In this document: positions 29,265 through 41,300 of the stretch, one piece after another
Numbering within the stretch: position 1 is the first letter of the stretch
How the letters are laid out: every line of letters starts with the position of its first letter
Translations under genes and position numbers: made by a program
Notes under the pieces: model-generated
Databases searched by the model: none
What the model was told of the DNA's origin: nothing
The model's input: only the letters and a program-made list of their open reading frames with translations
Assembly: GCA_018806985.1 (NCBI GenBank)
Contig: JADANN010000383.1
Span: 868,001 to 932,000 of the forward strand
Length of the DNA stretch: 64,000 nucleotides
Direction: 5' to 3'
Source of the DNA: Angiostrongylus vasorum
Taxonomy: Eukaryota > Nematoda > Chromadorea > Rhabditida > Metastrongylidae

Positions 29265-32200
29265 AGAGCGTACACCTGTATCACCTGTGGTCCCGTTGAT
29301 CGTCGAGTGACTCGAGCGGGCGCCAGTAAATCTTCCATTTTTCTCTGTCGCGTGCAAGAGTAGCCCAGTGGGTTCTGCTCGCTCTAGGGACTTGTTGAGC
29401 ATCGTATCTTTTTTCTAGGCTGTTCGTGAAGAACTCTGACCATCGGGTCGGTGGTTTTCCTGCAGTATGTTTGACATCCCGAGGAATCCAGTCACTAACG
29501 GCTCATGTCCATCAGTTGTCATTCATACGCATTACGTGTCCGGCCCACCTTATCTTCGACTGTTTGGCGTACAGAACGGCATCTTTGATTTTTGATCGTT
29601 GACGCAGGTCAGAGCTTCAGATGCCATCCTTACTTGTGTGAAACGGGATACTCCTAGCATCGTCCTTTCGACTGCGCGTTCGATAACGCTGAGTGACCTT
29701 TCATCATGCTTACGCAGCGACCAAGTTTATGACGCATACATTAGGGCAGGAAGTACCGTTGAGTCGAAAAGGTGGGCACGGAGTCGGGTGTTCTTTGTCC
29801 TCTTCACTACATCCTCGTTGCTCTTGAAAGCTCCGCAAGTCGCTCGTTTCCTTCTGTTCAACTCTGGAGCTGAGTCATTCATCATATTGATTTCCTGACC
29901 TAAATAGGCATAACTGGAGCATTCAGAGATATTCGTTCCGTTGAGCATGAATGGGGCATACGAAACTAGTCCGTTCCACGTGAACATCGTTTTTGTGAGA
30001 TTTAGTCGGAGACCAATCTTTCCACAGGCTTTATTAAAGTCGACAATCATACGTTCCTCTTGGCCAGTGTTTGATGTTGCAAGGACGATGTCATCAGCAA
30101 AGCGAAGATGGTGTAACTGCCGACCATCGCTTTTCACTCCCATATTATCCCATTCCAATGTTCGCATGACGTTCCGGAGGGTGGCGGTAAATAATTTTGG
30201 CGCGATGGTATCGCTTTGCCTAACTCCTCTTTTGAAGTCAATGTTAATATCGTTGTAGAATGGTCATATCATGGTTGTGAAATTTTTATAAAACTCACGA
30301 AGAATCTATGTATTGAGTAGGGACTCCTTGACTATCAAGGGCTTCCATGATTCCTTCTATCTCCATTGAATCAAACGGGCTTCCGTAAATCGATGAAAAA
30401 GAGAGAGCGGTCTTTTGTACTCTCGCGATACTTCAATGAGTCTCGTTATCGCGTGGAAGTGGTCGATCGCACGAAATACTTTTCGAAACCCTGCTTGCTC
30501 ACATGGCTGTCCGTCGTCCACTATTCTGTAAATCCTATTAGGATGACTCGAGTGAAAAGTTTGTAGACGACAGACAGCAAGCAGATTGGGCGATAGTTGC
30601 CGATATCGTGTAGGTCACCCTTCCAGAACAATTACACGGTCCTGCTGCTCTTCCACTGAGTAGGGACCTTGCTTCAGACAGGTAACGTGTGAAGAGCCGA
30701 GCCAGTGTGTTTACAAGGACTGGCGGAAGGTTCTTCAGGTGTTCTGGTCTTATCCTGTCCGGACCTGGTGCTGTTCGATTTTTCACCGACGAAATGGCGT
30801 GTCGGATTTCGGAAGGCAGAACCGGTGGTACAAGATATCCAACCTGCTTTATTTCATATGATGGAAGGTGACGTGGCTATCAAAGAGATCTGAGTAGTAT
30901 TCCTGAATGATCTTCTCTATTGCCTTTTTGGACGCTGTAACTGTTCCGTCTGGGCGTGGGAGTGCAACCATCTTGGTCTTGCAATTGGAGAAGCTTCATT
31001 GGGCTTTGCGAATGCTTTTTCCCAGCTTCTGCAGCTTCGACCATTACTCGCTGCTCTTCTCTCTTTAAGATCTTCCTTTATCGCCTGTCTGCATTGTTTT
31101 GCAAGTTCGGACGTTAGTTCGCGGTTGCCTGCAACTCGAGCGATTTCACGCTAGCGTATTAGCTCGAGTGTTTCTGGAGACAGACGTCTCTTAGTGACTT
31201 TCGAACTCTCCGCTTTCATGGCGATTCGATGTTGTCGACAACGGCATCTTCCCAACAGCCGACTAATGAATTGAATAAGTCCCAGTTTACAGTTGTTCTG
31301 CGACTTCGGTTTTTGAATTTTGCGGCTTTTTTCTCCTTTGCTCGAGAAATAGAATCTTGCACGAAGGAGACGGTGGTCTGATCCCGTGTAGAATTTTTCG
31401 GACAACAGCGACATCGGTTAGGCAAAACCTTCTATTTACTATGATGTGGTCTATGTCGTTATAGTACTCTCCATTGGAAGACTCCCACGTCCAGCGTTGA
31501 GGGTGGGCTTCTGGAATTGCGAGTTACCATGGATGGTCCTGGTCGCCATGATAAACACAGATAGCCGCTCATCCTGTTCGTTCCATTGTAATTCATGGGT
31601 CCCAATGTAACGTTCTTCAGACGTCCTTCTTGGTCCAATCTTGGCGTTGAAATCTCCAATGATGACCTTGGAGAATGTTTGGTCTTCTCTGTAGAACTTC
31701 TCCAAGTCGCTATAGAAGGCTTCGACTTCTTCTTCGTCGTAGTTTGATGTCGGCGCGTAAACGACGGAGTTTGTCAAAGCCGGTATTGATCCACATCTTT
31801 TTAATAGTAAACGTCCGATTCGGGTTGTGAGCTGGCTGTTCGAATGTTTATGGACAAACTCGTGTTGACGAGAACGCCGACGTCGCCGACTCTTTCTACT
31901 GTCGCATGTTCCGAGGAACAATTCTTCTCCGGTGTCATAGACGGCGTTGAATGGGTGGCATCATCTCCTCTCAGCCAGGCCGATGACTTCTTACTTATCC
32001 TTCTTGCTTGCATGAGCAAGTCCTCTATCGAGGACTCGGGTGCAAGTGTACATGCATCGTAGGTACCAGATCGTCACCATATTTCTTTGTAATCCAAGCA
32101 GCTTCCATTGGCCCTGAGATTTTAGCAGCCTCTCCGTATTCGTGCTACCCAACGCTGCGAAATTGGGGGCGCTTTCGGGGGTCAGGAGAATGAGGCCCAT

Positions 32201-32645
32201 TTCTTTCTACTTTGTTCAGCATTTTGAAACCCATGTATAGCTTGATGGGCTCTGAACGTGAGGGCTGGGTATACTCACGGGTAGCTTGCCAGGCTCTTCC
32301 AAAGTGGACATGGAACTGATTTGTTGGAAGCGACTCCTAACCGCCTCCCATACACTCCCTGTCACTTGATTGCAAGCTTTTGGCCGAATTGACTCGCAGA
32401 ATACAATCCGCATAAACGAGAACGCACCCACAAACGCATGCATGAATACGCCTAGCAAATACAGAAAGTATGTGGCAAATCGGCTCAGCAGAAACAAAGA
32501 GTCCATCAGCTGGATCCATCTGCGTCTGAGGAAAGCAAAGGTCGCTTTTGCTCCTCGATTAACTCCTTATCATTCATCTGGGGAGGCGGCACGTAGCCTC
32601 GCGACTAATCGGCTCGAGATCCCTCAAATGAGTGAGACTTGTGGT
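29265..32645 (-). mobile_element. RTE-type LINE, long but broken copy (RTE-A)
   Basis: In its own direction it has an AP-type endonuclease ([13 protein letters not shown] and [10 protein letters not shown] near 31620-31780), an RT with [16 protein letters not shown] (about 30700-30780) and RFADDIVLAT (about 30080-30110), and a C-terminal part near 29300-29600. The 3' end has a short GGTGATACAG repeat as RTE elements do. The 5' end aligns with RTE-B from GAGGGATCTCGAGCCG. Several frameshifts. Confidence 0.88.
29300..32000 (-). pseudogene. RTE endonuclease-reverse transcriptase remnant (RTE-A)
   Basis: Reading pieces: endonuclease 31451-31921 and RT 30538-30786 and 29727-30167 (FADD box and thumb). 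The pieces are in different frames, so no single product is possible. In the family this protein nicks target DNA and primes reverse transcription from the nick. Confidence 0.85.
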
Positions 32646-32699
32646 CAGAGGGTGATAGAGGTCTTTAGGCTGAGAACAGGAGTGTTGTCTATAGTAATA

Positions 32700-32985
32700 A
32701 ATAATAAAGGATAAAGCTCTCGGCATTAATCAATGCTCTAGGAATGCGCCATGTATTCAATTTTACTAAGCATCGTTGGAGGTGACTGAATGCATATCTC
32801 GCCTTTACAATGACTCGCGGTGGCCTACTCAGTGCTGCTATCTTCCCAGACGAGTCTGGTACCAATTTGCAGACCCCGGAGAGATGGAAGTCTTGGAGAG
32901 CTACGGGCGCGGGATCAATCCCAGGTGTGTGTCGGAGGGCGTCTCCGACCACTGCGCTACACGCGCCGTTGCGTTGTTGTATTAT
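32700..32985 (-). repeat. SINE-1 copy
   Basis: Reverse orientation, GATAAAGCTCTCGGCATTAA, the central GACGAGTCTGGTACCAATTT and head GGGATCAATCCCAGG with CACTGCGCTACACGCG. It directly abuts the RTE-A 5' end. Confidence 0.75.
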
Positions 32986-33484
32986 ACTGGCTTTAATTTC
33001 ACAAATAATATTAATTCGAATTTCATCATGTGCTGTTTTTTGTAAACGTGAACTTCATAGTGTTTGCTATGGTGATCAAACAATTCTGGATGATTAATTA
33101 GCTAGATATCTTACTAGCAAAATGGCTATCGAAAATCTGACGACAAAGGAAAATCGGCGACTGCGTGAAGATCAATAGGAGGGTGCTACAGGTTCTCAGT
33201 TTGAAATAAAACTGCCAACCACGCATCTCAAATTATGAGATATAAAATAGGGGCTGACAAAGAATTATAGCCTTCTTTTGTTGATAGAAACGGGATAAAG
33301 CTTTTGGCGTTGATCAATCCCTGAGAGATGAGCCATGCATGCGACTTTATTAAGCACCGTTAGAGGTGATTGAATACATATCTGGCCTTTACAATGGTTC
33401 GCAGCCACCTAGCGATGTATCGAGCAAGTGCTGCTATCCTGCCAGGCAGGACTAGTATCTGCTAGGGTTATGAAAGTGTTTAGC

Positions 33485-33655
33485 GTAGTGAATCGTGTGT
33501 CAGTTTGACCTTTCCAAGCTCTGAAGAAGGCGAAACTGCCGAAACGTCGGCTGATGGATCCTAATAAATTTTTATAATATCAACCTCGTGTCTGCTTATT
33601 GAAGAAAAACATCGAATTATCAATCATTGCGGAGGTTAATAGAAAGTCGGTCTCT
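33485..33655 (+). mobile_element. PLE-type terminal fragment inserted in a SINE
   Basis: Carries the PLE end signature (GTTTGACCTTTCCAAGCTCT, hammerhead-like motif, ATCAACCTCGTGTCTGCT, GGAGGTTAATAGAAAGTCGG). On both sides lie the two halves of one minus-strand SINE-1 copy. Confidence 0.6.
33517..33552 (+). ncRNA. Hammerhead-like motif in solo PLE-type fragment
   Basis: AGCT, CTGAAGA, A, GGCG-AAAC-TGCC, GAAACGTC, GGCT. Stem I is AGCT with GGCT (A-U, G-C, C-G, U-G), different from other copies yet still paired. Confidence 0.5.
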
Positions 33656-33779
33656 GCTCAAGTACCAGTTTGACAATCCCAGAAAGATGGAGGAATTGAT
33701 GCGCTTGGGGGCAATGGAATCGATCTCACGTGTATTGCAGGGAGCCTCTGACAACTGCGCTATGAATTAAAAAGTAATT

Positions 33780-34675
33780 GTTCTACGGTCAGTGTAATCA
33801 ACTTCAGTGGACTGAGGTTCAACTCTTCCGGAACATTTCGCTCTCACTTCAGTACGTCCGCTGGTTTACAGACCATGCGTGTTGACATCGATGCGCGCGT
33901 TTTTTTCCTGATTTATTTTGCCGCAAGGGACTTCCTCGTCAATAGTTTGTGGACAATCAGTAGATTATTGAAAAATAGTAGCAGTCTTCATCCTTGAGAC
34001 TGCCTCATGTGTGATGGATTCAGGAAACCAAGACCATCTCCTATAAATATTTGATCGTAAATGTTTACAATACATGGAAGGCCCTTGTTTCGATTTCTAG
34101 TTAAACCAAGCTGTGCATCTTCTATCAGCAGGAAGATTGGTGCATGATCAGTCTGAGAGGACAAAACACTGATTTATTACATCAGCATGCTTTCAGAATT
34201 GATTGTATAAGAAAAAATATGTATCAAGTCACAACTATGATGCTACTAATGGGATCGAATGCATGATAAGCTGCAAGATAACTGATAGCGATGTGATTGC
34301 CTGATGGATCATAGTAATCTTCTACAGCTGTAGCATTTTCTCAATCCCTCAATTCTTCTAGTTTTCAAAGAATCATCCTATTTTCTAGAAACCAGTATGT
34401 CCATAACTAGTACGAAATTTCAAATAATGTTGACTGAAGAAAAGCAATAGCTGAACTGTTCACGTGTTTAGTGACTATGCGCGGATCTCTAAGAAATAGA
34501 TTTAGAAGTATTGAAGGACATCATCAACAAAATCAGAAGCCACAAAACGTTGTTCTCCAATGCAGCGATGCATAACATCTGCACCCTATTTGGGTTGGCC
34601 TCGAACGTACGATTATGTTTTTTATTCTACATGAATCGTCCTCACATTTACTGTTTAGTGCCAGCAGTTCTTGCT
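33780..34675. other. No gene seen
   Basis: AT-rich, no repeat family recognised, no splice-consistent coding. Confidence 0.35.
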
Positions 34676-34679
34676 TCGA

Positions 34680-34975
34680 GTCATCTCTTCGCATCCACCA
34701 TCCGCGAAGATCTTCCAGATCTTTTGCGGGTGGATTCAGCCACTGCTTGACAATTTTCGCCTTCGTTATGACTGACATTGAATGCTATCGTGCAGATGCT
34801 CCCTGGAATTCTATGATATCTGTACGAGAGCGTTGCCACATATACTGGAAGATTTAGCCGATTTCAAACAAGTCTGGTAACAATTTTCTGACATGGGAGG
34901 CTTGGTGAACCCGGGGCGGGATCGAGGTAGCACCGTGCTCGTGACGGACGGGATTATAATCACAGCGCAATTTGC
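34680..34975 (-). repeat. SINE-1L copy
   Basis: CATCCACCATCCGCGAAGAT, GGTGGATTCAGCCACTGCTT, ACAAGTCTGGTAACAATTTT, then a head region GGGGCGGGATCGAGGTAG. Shares only the central block with standard SINE-1. Confidence 0.6.
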
Positions 34976-35142
34976 TCTCTACAATGTGTATGGGTGAAAA
35001 CTTGCTTATCAAAGTTACAGATCTATTTTTTTGTTCTTCTCAGCACTATATTTCAGTCTCCTTCATGACCTCAAAGCTCAGCTCGTCAATCGACCATATA
35101 ACTTCCTTGACTTAAAATTCCACTTGAAAAAACAAGCATAGT

Positions 35143-35148
35143 TTTATT
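35143..35148 (-). terminator. Possible poly(A) signal of the membrane-protein gene
   Basis: TTTATT on plus (AATAAA on minus) lies about 250 bases beyond the TAG stop. It is a plausible but unproven 3' end. Confidence 0.3.
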
Positions 35149-35396
35149 TAAAGGGGGTTTGATATCAACAAAATATGTTTGAAAGAAGAATGCTGAGAAG
35201 GCGTCGATCGTAATACATGAATTATTGTTGGAAGAATTCTATGTTTGTATGCGGTAGAATATTGTTCGAAGCCAGCAGTTTCCAGTGGAAGACACCAATG
35301 TGTTTCAATAACAAGGAAGATCATGGATAAAACGAGAAGAAAAAGTAAGAAATGCTGAATATGTACAACATAACATAGAAAGACAATTTGCTAAAG

Positions 35397-38300
35397 CTAG
35401 AACTGTGATGCTCGATAGAAGTCGGGACGACGATTACCAGAAGGAGCAGAAGACGTATAATAGCGATCTTCAGCCGAATAAATGATGTTGTCACCACCGG
35501 TGTCGTCGGAGAAGGAGCGAGTACGACGAGGTAGAGGTGAGTCGTGAACCCTGATTGGATGTCTGGTGACTTGTTTCGATGTTGCTGATGACGCTAAACT
35601 GAAGTCGAGTGTTAATCTAAAGACAATATCTTCGTATGTCACATAAAATCATATGGACATGAGATATAGGCATAACCAATCTGCTTTCAAGAACTACATG
35701 GAGGAGCAGTAACCCTGTCAATTAGTCGCCTCCATCCAGCCTGTTGCTGATTACACAAAGCCGGGAAGTGCGTCATATATGATTGATGACGGGAAACGGA
35801 GGTTTTTTATGGAACATCCTCAACACTTTGTAGCGTCAGAGCTAATTTTATCTAGAAGACATTCCTTATAGATATGTCAACTGCACACACATCACACAAA
35901 AATCAAAATAGTCGATATGGTTGATGGGAAGGTTATACAGTAAACTGGGTTTCAGAAAACAATTTGGAGAAAATGTTACTGCGAAAGGCAGAAAAAAAAG
36001 TCATCGAGGTACACTATTAGCATATGGTTTAGGATATTTTCAACTTTTTAGCTGCTTGGTGATGCTAAACATATAGAAGATCATGCCTATAGGAGTTTGT
36101 CTTATGTTGTTTCATTCATCGTGTCATGTATAAGTATTATTTAAATCATTTTTCATCGTACCTGGATTGCCGCTGTTCGTGGTGGTGTTGGTGGTTCTGG
36201 TCTTTCGTTGACGACGTTGACGTAAACCGAACCAACCCAGGAACCAGATACCGGCAAGACATACACACGGTATACAACAGCATACTAACAATAGTGAAAC
36301 ACCCAGAATTATGCCGAGAATTCGTCCAGCATACCAGAAATCACCATCGCTAAACAAAGTATTTATTGCGAGTTTAAAGATAGGTACAGAAAGAGTGAAA
36401 GAGAGAGAGAGAGAGAGAGAGAGGGAGGGAGGGAGGGAGGGAGGGAGGGAGGGAGGGGGAGAGTGAGAAGAGCAAGCACAGTTGCAGAGTGATGGAGAGA
36501 CAGGAGATAGAGAGAAAGGAGAAGACACAGAGAAAGACTAAGGAGAAGTGGGACAGACACGCAGCCAAATAGTTGGTGTTTACTTATCGTATGAATAATT
36601 ATTTCTTGGTGTGGGCTTTTTTACTGGCAAAGTAGTCGAAATAAGAACAAATCTATTAAATTCGTACGCTGAATAAGTTACTCATAAACGTGGGAATCTT
36701 TTATTTGATTTATCCGCATTTATTTTTTTTCCCTTTCATATATAATACATCCCAACACATCCAGGCGCCGGTTCGACCATTCTCAGGCCCATCAAGTCTC
36801 TCATCCTTCTGGACTTAGAAAGCTGGTACCAATGTTGTCAGGGCAAGCGGACTTCTCCTAATCCTCAGGGATACATCAGCACCGCTATCCCAGAATACCA
36901 GGAGAAGAACTGACTCGAGCAGCATTCAATGACATTCATGACGAAGTCGAAAAGGTTCTCAAACAGCAGTCGAATCCGGGCGCAAAGTTCGTAGATCTTC
37001 GTAGGTGGTGGATGCGAGGAAACGAATCGAATGCAAGAAGTGTTGGAACCCACAATTGTGTACTTGATAGTTACTTTATACTTGAACAGCCCGTCCTCAC
37101 TGGTTGTGCGGGCCCCAGCAAAATCTCCATTTTTCGGAGATTTGCTGGTTAAGCCATTATGGTTCCCTGGAATCCCGAGGTCAGCCTGGCCAAAGTCTGC
37201 CTCAAGTCTTCACCACCACAGGCAGTAGCAGCGTCTGTGGATCAGAGGGAAGATTTGTCACCATGCGACTTTGATACCAGAACGGTGGTGGATCCTCATT
37301 TTGGTTTACTCTTACCTAGGCTTCCTGATGGAAACGTCGGACTCCTCAGCTTGGGAGATCCTGCCAGGAGGATAATTTCCCTTATTGTACATCGTAGTCC
37401 GACACCCAGGAACAACTCGCCGCCACGATGAGGCGGTAAACCGTTGGGAGGAACTGTGTACTAATAAAAAAAATAGATGATAGATATGCTATGTTTAAAA
37501 GGCTTGTACACTTGAGGAAGCTTACTGATGAAAAAAGCTGATGTTTTTTGCTCACCCAGAGAATTCTTCTAGTAGTTTGAGATAACGCAGAGCGCGGAAT
37601 CGAACTAGAGATCACGTGTTTACTGCAGGTCACATGTAACCGCTGCGCTACGCGAGAGCTTATCATATAGTGATATACTGTAGACTTGATTCAATCACTA
37701 CAGTTCAAAATATATGTGTTTGTGGTTTGCAGCTTAGACTTCATATAGTGTTTAAAGTTGATAGAGTTCATTTGTTCACGTAGCCCAGTAAGATGAAATA
37801 ATACATAACGCCAGACACGTGTATTCTAATTTTTCGCTTTTTTCATGTGGCAAATGAACGGCGGCACGTGTAGCGCGGGGTTAGGAGCACCCTGCAACAC
37901 ATCTAGGATCGATCCCTGCCCCCCCTGACTCATCAAGTCCTCCATCCCTCCGGATCGGGAAATTGGTACCAGACTTGTCTAGGAGGATAGCAGCGCTGGC
38001 TCGATACATCGCTAGGCCATGGCGAGTCATTGTATAGGCCAGATAAGCATTCAGTCACCCCTGAAGATACTCAATGAAGTCGACTGCAGGGGCGCATACC
38101 TCTGGGTCTGATTAACGCCGAGAGCTTTATACTTTTATAGCAAACTAATGGCGGTGGATTAAGAAGCTACAGTGTAGCATTCTATCTACGGATGAGTTCA
38201 TTGTTCGTGATTGGTACAAAGTGCGAATGTATCGAATATTTTGGCTAGGGATTTAAACAATTTGTTGTAGACCATTATTGCTGAAATTATTTAAAACAGA

Positions 38301-41300
38301 CTTATTGTAGATGAAGTATGTTTTTTTATGCACTGGCACTAGAATGTTAATAATTTTTATTTCACAATGGTTAACGATTAGGCAAATTTTGTCTTCTTCA
38401 GAATCTCTTTTTGTGAGTGCTAAGAATACCATATTCCTACGAGACCACTTGTGTAGAGTTGACATGGAATAGGCTTACGCAGACGGAGCTGACAGGAAAA
38501 CTAGCCACTATGGAGTAAAAACCACAGCAATGATCTGAGTCCTCTAGAGCAGTGGTTAGAAGTGCTCTGTACTACACATGTGGTACTTGGTTCGATCCTG
38601 CATCCTGGGCCCATCAAGCCTTTCATAGTTTTGGGATGGGCAAATCGGTACCAGACTTATTCGCAGTAATAAAATCGCCACTGATTTGTTAGGGCCACAT
38701 AGGTTACTCTATATCGAAATATGCATTCAAGCAGCTCTACGCTAATATAAATGGAGTGCAATGCTTTGAGAATCCATGATGGATTAACCAACGCCAAATG
38801 TGTGTCCATTGTTAACAACATCTCGTCATCTTATCAGGAATTGCATAACTTACTGCTCACTGGCGAACTCAATGGAGAGTTAGTGCTCCGGAATAATCTT
38901 TTATAGATAAATACTAGACGGTAATGATTAACAGCGAATATTTAGAAGTTTAACGGATTCGCTCCACCTAGTGTCGTTCTCCGAGTGAAATACAAGCAAA
39001 TTTTTAGTCTGTTACGCGCTTCCAGGTTTTTGTCAATAAAAAGCAATTTTTTTCCTTGGGCTCTGAAGAAGACGAAGACGTTGAGACGTCAGCCGAATAA
39101 AACTAATTTATCAACGTCGTGTAAGCTCAACGGTGTGTAATATATTGATTATACTGGACCCTATGTTGGGTCCCCATGGATCTCCCTCATATGAGGGATC
39201 TCGAGCCGGCTAGTCGCGAAGCTACGTGGCGCGTCCCCAGGTGGCGGATATGGGGGTTAATAGCGGACCAAAAGCGACCTTTCGCTTTCCTGAGACGCAG
39301 GTGGATCCAAGAGGATGTACTCCTGTTTCTGCTGCGCCCATTTGGCATATACTTTTCTGTATTTACGAAGCGTATTAATGCACGCGTGTGTGGGTGCGTT
39401 CTAGTCTATGCAGATTGTATTCTACGAGTCAATTCGGCCAAAAGCCTGCAATCAAGTGACAGGGAAGTATATGGTAGGCAGTTAGGAGTCGCCTCCAACA
39501 AATAAGCTCCATGTCCACTCTGGGAGAGCCTGGCAAGCTACCACTGAGTATACCCAGCCCCCCACGTTCAGAGCCCAGCAAGCTATACGTGGGTATCAAA
39601 AATGCTAAACACAGTAAAAAAAGCGGGCCTCATTCCCCTGACTCCCGAAAGAGCCCCCCAATTTCGCAGCGTTGGGTAGGACGAGTACGGAGAGGCTGCT
39701 AAAATCTCAGGGATAACGGAAGCTGCCTGGATTTCAAAGAACTATGGTGACGATCTGTACCTACAATGCACGTACACTTGCATCCGAGTCCTCGATAGAA
39801 GACTTGCTCATGCAAGGAAGAAGGATAAGTACGACGTCATCGGCCTGGCCGAGACGAGATGACGCCACCCATTCAGCGCCGTCTATGACACCGGAGAAGA
39901 ACTGTTCCTCGGAACATGCGACAGTAGAGGAGTTGGCGGCGACGGCGTTCTCGTCAACACGAGTTTGTCCATGAACATCGATTCGATTCGAGCCAACTTA
40001 CAACCCGAATCGGAGGTTTACGATTAAAAAGGTGTGGATCAATTCCGGCTTTGACAATCTGTCGTCGTTTACGCGCCGACATCAAACTACGACGAAGAAG
40101 AAGTCGAAGCATTCTATATGGACTTGTAGAAGTTCTACAGGGAAGACCACACATTCTTTCAAGGGTCATCATTGGAGATTTCAACGCCAAGATTGGACCA
40201 AGAAGAACGTCTGAAGAACGTCACATTGGGACCCTACGGATTAGAATGAACGAACAGGATGAGCGGCTGTTTGAGTTTATCATGGCGACCAAGACAATCC
40301 ATGGTAACTCACAATTCCAGAAGCCTCACCCTCAACGCTGGACGTGGGAGTCTCCCAATGGAGAGTATCTGTAACGAAATCGACCACATCATAGTAAATA
40401 GAAGGTTTTGCCTAACCGATGTCGCTTTTGTCCATAAATTCTACACAGGGATCAGACCACCGTCTCCTTCGTTCAAGATTCTATTTCTCGCTGCAAAGGA
40501 GAAAAATCCGCTAAATTCAAAAACCAAAGTCTCAGAACCACCGTAAAGCTGGGACTTATTCAATTCATTAGTCCGCTGTTGGGAAAATGCCGTTGTCGAT
40601 AACATCGACGAAGAATACGATCGGCTCATTAAAACATCTTCACGTCAGCGCTATGAAAGCTGAGAGTCCGAAAGTCACCAAGAGACGTTTGTCTCTAGAA
40701 ACACTCGAGCTAATACGCCAGCAAGGAATCGCACGAGCTGCAGGCAAAAGCGAACTAACGTCCGAACTTGCAAAAGTAGTGCAGACAGGCGATAAAAAGG
40801 GGATCTCAAAGAGGGAGGAGCAGCAGTAATGGTCGAAGCTGCAGAGGCGGGGGAAAAGCATTCGCAAAGCCCACCGAAGCCTCGCCAATTACAAGACCAA
40901 GACTGATTGCACTCCGGCGCCCAGACGGAACAGTTACTGCGTCCAGAAAGGCAACGGAGAAAGACTATTCACGAATACTACTCGGATCTCTTCGATAGCC
41001 ACGTTCACCTTCCGTCATGATGAAATAAAGGAGGATGGATATGTTGTACCACCGGTTCTCCCTTCCGAAATCGGGCATGCCATTTCGTCGGTGGAAAAAT
41101 CGAACAACACCAGGTCCCGACAGGATAAGACCAGAACACCTGAAGAACCTTCCGCCAGTCCTCATAAACATACTGACTCGGCTCTTCACACGTTACCTGT
41201 CCGAATGCAAGGTCCCTACCCACTGGATGACCAGCAAGACCGTGTTGTTGTTCAAGAAGGGTGACCTACGTGACATCGGCTACTATCGCCCACTCTGCTT

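Larger units (their letters stand above)
33285..33780 (-). repeat. SINE-1 copy split by a PLE-type fragment
   Basis: The 3' half is 33285-33480 and the head half about 33655-33780 (GGAATCGATCTCACGTG, ACTGCGCTATGAA). The insert is described separately at 33485-33655. Confidence 0.6.

Noticed and set aside
36124..36568. Ser/Pro/Leu-rich N-terminal extension before exon 2 of the membrane-protein gene
   Set aside because: Translation of (GA)n and (GGGA)n; a TTTAG acceptor at 36350 and the phase with exon 1 explain the real exon.
37570..37655. Functional tRNA gene on minus
   Set aside because: A and B boxes are good but the acceptor stem does not pair, so it is called a SINE head.
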